Origin: an uncultured bacterium
GTDB taxonomy: Bacteria > Verrucomicrobiota > Kiritimatiellia > RFP12 > UBA1067
Assembly (NCBI GenBank): GCA_902761035.1
Contig: CACWIW010000070.1
Coordinates: 1-33,086, forward strand
Length of the DNA: 33,086 nt
Direction of reading: 5' to 3'
How positions within the stretch are numbered: position 1 is the stretch's first letter; every line of letters begins with the position of its first letter. Both the position numbers and the translations under genes were made by a program. Shown here one piece after another: positions 28,922 to 33,086 of the stretch. The notes below the pieces were generated by a model. That model saw only the letters and a program-made list of their open reading frames with translations, made no database searches and was not told where the DNA came from.

Positions 28922-30211
28922 TCATCGAGTGGTGCTGCTTCCCATCCGGGGGCGGATGTCGCTCCACTTGTAGTACGGACCCGAAACCGGCGTGACGCCA
29001 CGCACGCGCATCTCGCGCTCGTTCCAGAGGAACTTGACGAGGACTTCGCCCTTGGCGTTCCGGTAGAGGATCATCTGGAAATTTGCCGCCATCGGGAGCC
29101 ACTTCCAGGAAGGACAGGCAGACGGCGAATCCGCAAACTTCACGCGGTCTCCCGGACCTTCAAACTCCATAAAACCGGCAAGCGGCCACAGACCGGAGTC
29201 GTGTCCGAAACGCAGATCCGCCGCGATACGGTCGTCGGCAATCGCTGCCTCGGCGCGCACGGCCATGTCGCGCCCCAGCTTGGCCTCGCTCGCGGAAACA
29301 AACTCGCCGAACTCTTCGGAGTTCCCCATCACCAAGTAGTGCCGTGCCGACATGGCGCGCGAAAGGGCCTCAATCTCGCCCGCCTCCAAGTAACGGTAGA
29401 TGTCGAGTCCGCCCAGCTCGCAGCGGCAGCACTGGCAGATTGACGCGCATTCAAACAGCGCCTGCGCGAACTTGATCGGCTTCTTGGGCGGGTTGCCCGC
29501 CGTGAAGATACGCTCGACAAGCGGCTTTGGATCAATCCCGTCTTTTGCAAACGACTCGGCGATTTTCTCCGAGCGCGTGGCGATATCCGGCTTGTCCATC
29601 CGCGCCCAATGCAGCGGGTTGATGACCTTGTGGTGCCGCTCGCCCGTCGCGAAGTCGAACTCCAGTTGCGGCGCGGCGTCCTTCAGTGCCATCGTGAAAT
29701 TCGCCTGGCTGATCAGGACGCGCGGGCTCACGGAACTACGGCAGTGGACGCGGCGGCGGCGCGAAAACACCTCCGGGAACCTCCCCGCCATGCGACGGGC
29801 AAGCCGCTGGTGCTCCCAGGCGCCACGCTCGGCGAGCTGTCCTTTCATGTCATCGTGTACGGCGGCGATCTTCCGCATGTCGGCGAGAAGCGAACGCCCC
29901 GTCCCGGTGAGGGCGTTGCGCTTGTTCGCCTTCTCAAGCGCGGACATTACATCCGGCACCGCGCTGCCGGTGAGATAACGCGACCCGTGCCGACCGTAGT
30001 GGCTGATGTAAAACGGCTTGAATCCGTCCGGCGGCGGCGTATCGGCGATCGGCTCAAACTCGTAGGAGTGGTAAACGGACGCCGTGCGCTCGTTCGGACG
30101 CAGCGCAACCAATTCCTCCGGCATTTCGCCGCGCCAGTCTGCCCCGGCCGAACACGCGAGCGCCAGCGCGGCAACCGTCGAGATCCAGTTTTTCATCTTC
30201 ATTTTTCTCAT
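28922..30211 (-). CDS. Secreted histidine acid phosphatase (phytase/MINPP-like)
   Basis: This is a two-step phosphomonoesterase using a phosphohistidine intermediate. The 429-residue protein has a signal peptide (ISTVAALALACSAGA), the catalytic YISHYGRHGSRYL (RHGxR at 74-78), and the acid motif HD in RFGHDSGLWPL. A middle alpha-helical cap contains several cysteines (CASICQCCRC). It resembles MINPP-type inositol phosphate phosphatases more than E. coli AppA, but the substrate is not decidable. The ATG at 30211 overlaps the preceding stop as ATGA; other in-frame ATGs follow at 30202 and 30196. Confidence 0.86.
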   Translation of the reverse strand: MRKMKMKNWISTVAALALACSAGADWRGEMPEELVALRPNERTASVYHSYEFEPIADTPPPDGFKPFYISHYGRHGSRYLTGSAVPDVMSALEKANKRNALTGTGRSLLADMRKIAAVHDDMKGQLAERGAWEHQRLARRMAGRFPEVFSRRRRVHCRSSVSPRVLISQANFTMALKDAAPQLEFDFATGERHHKVINPLHWARMDKPDIATRSEKIAESFAKDGIDPKPLVERIFTAGNPPKKPIKFAQALFECASICQCCRCELGGLDIYRYLEAGEIEALSRAMSARHYLVMGNSEEFGEFVSASEAKLGRDMAVRAEAAIADDRIAADLRFGHDSGLWPLAGFMEFEGPGDRVKFADSPSACPSWKWLPMAANFQMILYRNAKGEVLVKFLWNEREMRVRGVTPVSGPYYKWSDIRPRMGSSTTR

Positions 30212-31578
30212 TTGGCGGGGAAAAGGTCCAACTTCCGACCGTCCACCGCGCGGACGTCGATTCCCTGTTTTACGGCAAGCGCGGCCGCAGCGCCCGCGCC
30301 TATGCCTGTCGCCATGGCTGGGCCCATCACGCGGCAGCTGGCAAGAGCCTCGTGCGAGGCCGAGAGGCAGCGTCCGCAAAAGAGCAGCCCGTCAACCTTC
30401 TTCGGAACGAGCGCACCGTAGGGGATGTCGTAGGGCTTCACGCGGCGCGCACCGCCGGTCACGGCCTTGTCGTGTCCGTCAGCCTGCCCCGCGCCAGCGG
30501 GATTGTGGATGTCGATCACGAACGAGCACCTGCGCGCGATTGCGTCCTCGCACTTGCGTCCTGAAAGGACGTCCTCCGTCGTGAGGCGGTCCACGCCCTC
30601 GAAGCGGCGCGTCTCGCGCACGCCGACGACCGCCGGCATTTCGGCGATATGGGCGTTCTCGTAGCCGGGCAGGTGGCGGCGCATCACGTCGACAATCTGC
30701 GCGGCCTGCTTGCGCGTAGCGATCTCGGCCTTAGTGAGGTCTGCGGAGCGCGAGCCGAAGAGACCGTTCACCTGCGTGGCGTTCACCACGTTCAGGTCCC
30801 TGGAGGGGCCGGCATAGAGACGGATCACGCCGACTTCGGGCGGCAACTTGCCCGCCTTGATCTCGTCCTGCACGATGTCCTCCCACTTCCTGCCGTTGAC
30901 TATGCAGTGCTTGCTGCGGGCGTGCTCCTCGGAGAAGCAGAGAAAGCGCTTTGCGGGATTGAATCCGCCCACGGTGAACATGATGCTCATGGGCTGGACG
31001 AGACCGTCGCCCGTGCGCCCCTCCTCGTACGGCACGCCCGCCGCTGCGGCGACGATTCCGTTGCCCGTGGCGTCGATGACGACTTTCGCCTTGAATGTAC
31101 GTTCTCCCTCGACGCAGTGAACGCGCACGCCCGTGACGCGCGTTCCCTCCATCACAGGCCCCAGCACATCCGCATGGAGCATGACATCGGCCCCCGCCTC
31201 CTTCAGCAGTTCGTAGGCGCGGACGTCCGCCATGTGGAAATCGACGCTGTGCCCGAAGCCTATCTTCTTTGCGATCTCCTTTGCAATTGGACTGTAGGTC
31301 GCCAAGGAAAACGGACTCACCATCGCCGAGACCGCCATGCCGCCGAGACGGCCGCTCTTTTCGAGAACGAGCGTCTTAGCGCCGCGCTTCGCGGCCGTAT
31401 AGCCCGCGCCGATGCCGGCCGGCCCGCCGCCCGCCACGATCACGTCGTAGGACGCGGCTTCAGCCCCGCCAGGGGTCACCGCCTGCACCACCATTGCCAC
31501 GGCCGCGCAAATCACGGCGAAAGCGAGTTTACGTCCCCGCTGATTCGACCGAGATGCTGTCATTACTGTTTTTTTCAT
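30208..31578 (-). CDS. Exported FAD-dependent oxidoreductase (FAD_oxidored family)
   Basis: The 456-residue protein has an export signal (LAFAVICAAVAMVVQAV, perhaps anchored) and the FAD dinucleotide motif YDVIVAGGGPAGIGAGYTAA (44-63). It also has a GRLGGMAVSAMVSPF block, VVIDATGNGIVAAAAGVP, RETRRFEGVDRLTTEDVL and a C-terminal LLFCGRCLSASHEALASCRVMGP. These are typical of the FAD_oxidored family (PF12831), abundant with glycosidases in PVC bacteria but of unknown substrate. AAAAGGAAAT lies before the ATG at 31578. It is coupled to the phosphatase gene. Confidence 0.87.
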   Translation of the reverse strand: MKKTVMTASRSNQRGRKLAFAVICAAVAMVVQAVTPGGAEAASYDVIVAGGGPAGIGAGYTAAKRGAKTLVLEKSGRLGGMAVSAMVSPFSLATYSPIAKEIAKKIGFGHSVDFHMADVRAYELLKEAGADVMLHADVLGPVMEGTRVTGVRVHCVEGERTFKAKVVIDATGNGIVAAAAGVPYEEGRTGDGLVQPMSIMFTVGGFNPAKRFLCFSEEHARSKHCIVNGRKWEDIVQDEIKAGKLPPEVGVIRLYAGPSRDLNVVNATQVNGLFGSRSADLTKAEIATRKQAAQIVDVMRRHLPGYENAHIAEMPAVVGVRETRRFEGVDRLTTEDVLSGRKCEDAIARRCSFVIDIHNPAGAGQADGHDKAVTGGARRVKPYDIPYGALVPKKVDGLLFCGRCLSASHEALASCRVMGPAMATGIGAGAAAALAVKQGIDVRAVDGRKLDLFPAK

Positions 31579-31613
31579 AATTATTTCCTTTTTTAACTTC
31601 ATTTCAAATTTTC

Positions 31614-32786
31614 TTACGGCTCCGGGCCGTAGTCGTTGTCGCCTTTGGTACCGCCAATCAAACCGATTATGATCGCGACGAGCCAGCCTATGGGTTGGAT
31701 GCAGCAAAGCCACCACCACCACCCGCTCCGATTGAAATCGTGGAGACGGCGAACCGCGTTCGATATGGAGGGCCATACGAAGGTGAGGACAAAGAGACCT
31801 ATCAAGCCTTCGTTCCCGCCAGAAAAAAGGCCAACACAAAATCCCGTCACGAAGGCGAAACCTATAAAACGCCAGTACTGCGCGCGGTTTTTGCGGCCAC
31901 GGAACGTGAAATACTGCCCGAGTCCGGACGGCGGCGGTACCACCGACTTAACTGGACGCCGAGATTGTCCGTCACGTTGCTGTGGCGGTGGTTGCGGTGC
32001 CCGTTGCTGTACCGTGGCTTTCAAGCCGTACCGTATCCAGTCCATTATAGCGCGAAGCGGTGTAGGCTGGAAGTCCGGTGCCGGCACCATGTTGCCGTTG
32101 TCGTCGAGCACAGTCTTGTCAACGGCACTGACCGCGAGGATGTCAAGCCAGTCATAGTTGTTTGCAACGTGCGGCAGGTATCTCGCCAGAACGCCCTTCG
32201 CGCCGCCGCAGGAACGGATCGTGTCCGCGTAGCTGTCCGCCTGCGACAGCACGATCGCCGCACGAGGCACCCTGCGCCCGTCCTGGCCGTCGAGGGCGTA
32301 GGACAGGATTGCGTTCGTGATCCACATCGCCTCCTGCACGCGCGAATCGTACTCGCCCATCACGATGATGTCACGCAGGTTGATTAGCACGATCAGGTCG
32401 TCTGCGCTTCGGACGTAGGACTTCAGGGAGGCAACCTCGTCCTCCAGGCTGGTGGGCACGGCACCCTGCCGGACGAATGCGTAGCGATACACCTCACCCG
32501 CGAAGTCGAGGCACGACACCTCGCACACGTCTACCGGGCGCTGTCCATCCCCACGGCGCTGGCGCAGCGTCCAGTCCAGCCCCTGCAACACGTCCTCCGG
32601 CGTCGCCATCGGCCACTTGCCCTTGCGCATGCGGGAGATCTTTCCAGACACGTACGAAGCGGTCTGGAAGTTCTTGGGGGCAAGGAAGTACCCGTCCTCG
32701 TCCGCACGTGCGTAAAGTTCCCCAAGCCCGGCAAGCATCACCGTCTTTCCGGAACCTTCAACACCAACTATTGCTACTTTTTTCAT
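31614..32786 (-). CDS. P-loop NTPase fused to DUF805 membrane domain
   Basis: The 390-residue protein joins two parts. Residues 1-250 are a small-GTPase-like P-loop domain: GVEGSGKT (8-15), CLDFAGE (92-98) in the place of the DxxG motif, and IVLSQADSYAD near 180, similar to NKxD. A Pro/Gln-rich linker (QQRAPQPPPQQRDG) follows. Residues 288-390 are a DUF805 domain: FTFRGRKNRAQYW, RRLHDFNRSGWWWW, LIGGTKGDNDYGP, with three or four transmembrane helices. I do not know this fusion. The ATG overlaps the stop of the upstream PD-(D/E)XK gene (ATGA), so the pair is coupled. Nucleotide specificity is not certain. Confidence 0.82.
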   Translation of the reverse strand: MKKVAIVGVEGSGKTVMLAGLGELYARADEDGYFLAPKNFQTASYVSGKISRMRKGKWPMATPEDVLQGLDWTLRQRRGDGQRPVDVCEVSCLDFAGEVYRYAFVRQGAVPTSLEDEVASLKSYVRSADDLIVLINLRDIIVMGEYDSRVQEAMWITNAILSYALDGQDGRRVPRAAIVLSQADSYADTIRSCGGAKGVLARYLPHVANNYDWLDILAVSAVDKTVLDDNGNMVPAPDFQPTPLRAIMDWIRYGLKATVQQRAPQPPPQQRDGQSRRPVKSVVPPPSGLGQYFTFRGRKNRAQYWRFIGFAFVTGFCVGLFSGGNEGLIGLFVLTFVWPSISNAVRRLHDFNRSGWWWWLCCIQPIGWLVAIIIGLIGGTKGDNDYGPEP

Positions 32787-33086
32787 TTTGCCAACTCCAC
32801 TCGCTTGCCGTTGAATCCGATGCCGTACTTCAGCACGGTGACGCCCGCCGCCTCCATCTCGGCCGCATAGCGCTTCTCGTCGATTTGCTTGCGAGCCTGT
32901 TTCGCGGCGGCGGTAAGCAATGTGCCGATGCGCTTCTGCGAGGCGCGGGCGGGGATCTTCGGCGACTTCAGCTCGAGGACCACACCTGGCAGCGTAACGC
33001 CCGGACGCGGCTTCATCAGGATGTCGGGGCGTCCGTCGCCCTCCTCGCGGTTCGACGTGATCTCGTAACTCTCGATCAAAGCCGCC
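32783..33086 (-). CDS. C-terminal end of PD-(D/E)XK (DUF1703-like) ATPase, partial
   Basis: The frame is open to the right edge, so the gene starts outside the window. The visible 101 residues match the C-terminal nuclease-like domain attached to AAA-ATPase-like proteins (PF09820 with PDDEXK_9). They show EGDGRPDILMKP (Asp), GVVLELKSPK (E-x-K), AAKQARKQIDEKRYA and VLKYGIGFNGKRVEL. The family is common in gut anaerobes and of unknown function. The apparent start at 33079 is a TTG within the domain and is not a real start. It is coupled to the NTPase-DUF805 gene. Confidence 0.85.
   Translation of the reverse strand, partial: AALIESYEITSNREEGDGRPDILMKPRPGVTLPGVVLELKSPKIPARASQKRIGTLLTAAAKQARKQIDEKRYAAEMEAAGVTVLKYGIGFNGKRVELAK

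Noticed and set aside
27568..28995. Plus-strand open frame of 475 codons opposite the six-hairpin gene
   Set aside because: Low-information Arg-rich translation with no start signals; the opposite strand has a signal peptide, ribosome-binding site and barrel motifs.
33077..33079. Start codon of the last gene at 33079
   Set aside because: It is a TTG inside a nuclease-like domain with the frame open to the window edge, so the true start lies outside.
1..33086. rRNA, tRNA genes and insertion-sequence transposases
   Set aside because: None was recognised by eye on either strand; a tRNA scan could still reveal a weak one.

Overview
The window reads as high-GC chromosome from an uncultivated, host-associated or anaerobic member of the PVC superphylum. 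Kiritimatiellota-like is my best guess. The evidence is an inference from content: Tat-exported GH109 and Gfo/Idh/MocA proteins, DUF1080 and FAD_oxidored families, many secreted glycosidases, DUF234-type AAA ATPases, and short palindromic repeats inserted in frame in genes (the VSPVENTG type). No rRNA or tRNA gene was seen. Every gene I accept is on the minus strand except one at 17667-19070, and many neighbours are joined by ATGA or TGATG stop/start overlaps.

Right to left in transcription order, 13424-239 is a conserved housekeeping run. A hexose mutarotase-like protein and a DUF1080 protein come first. Then, behind a good promoter, come a Pal-like lipoprotein, TatA/B, TatC, a TrkH/KtrB potassium channel subunit, endonuclease IV, a PcnB-type tRNA nucleotidyltransferase/poly(A) polymerase, a membrane-anchored TPR protein with a long Ala-Pro-Lys tail, a GH109-type protein, EtfB, EtfA and Era. 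Positions 1-238 hold no convincing gene but do contain repeated TTTGTGAACAA-type inverted repeats.

The middle (13.5-21.5 kb) holds TcdA, a Tat-exported Gfo/Idh oxidoreductase, an AAA-DUF234 ATPase with its own promoter and an upstream perfect inverted repeat, a remnant of an endonuclease/exonuclease/phosphatase gene, the single plus-strand gene (a secreted FISUMP/DUF1566-like protein), a beta-helix glycosidase, and the intact endonuclease/exonuclease/phosphatase lipoprotein from which the remnant derives.

The accessory core (21.6-26.9 kb) is a compact type II restriction-modification operon. It contains an NgoMIV-family restriction enzyme with all catalytic and RSDR recognition residues, a C5-cytosine methyltransferase with an unusual N-terminal domain carrying an in-frame palindrome, and two tiny coupled ORFs (62 and 22 codons) behind a TTGACA promoter. 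A GH43 enzyme and a second AAA-DUF234 ATPase follow upstream. The 13-mer GAGATAAAACTTC recurs on both sides of this segment and forms mutually exclusive hairpins in front of the second ATPase.

The right end (26.9-33.1 kb) carries a six-hairpin glycosidase-like protein, a histidine acid phosphatase, a FAD_oxidored protein, a P-loop NTPase fused to a DUF805 membrane domain, and the C-terminal end of a PD-(D/E)XK (DUF1703-like) ATPase that runs off the window. Together the exported enzymes suggest glycan breakdown (pectin or arabinan side chains, amino sugars), interleaved with defence genes and ATPase genes of unknown role.
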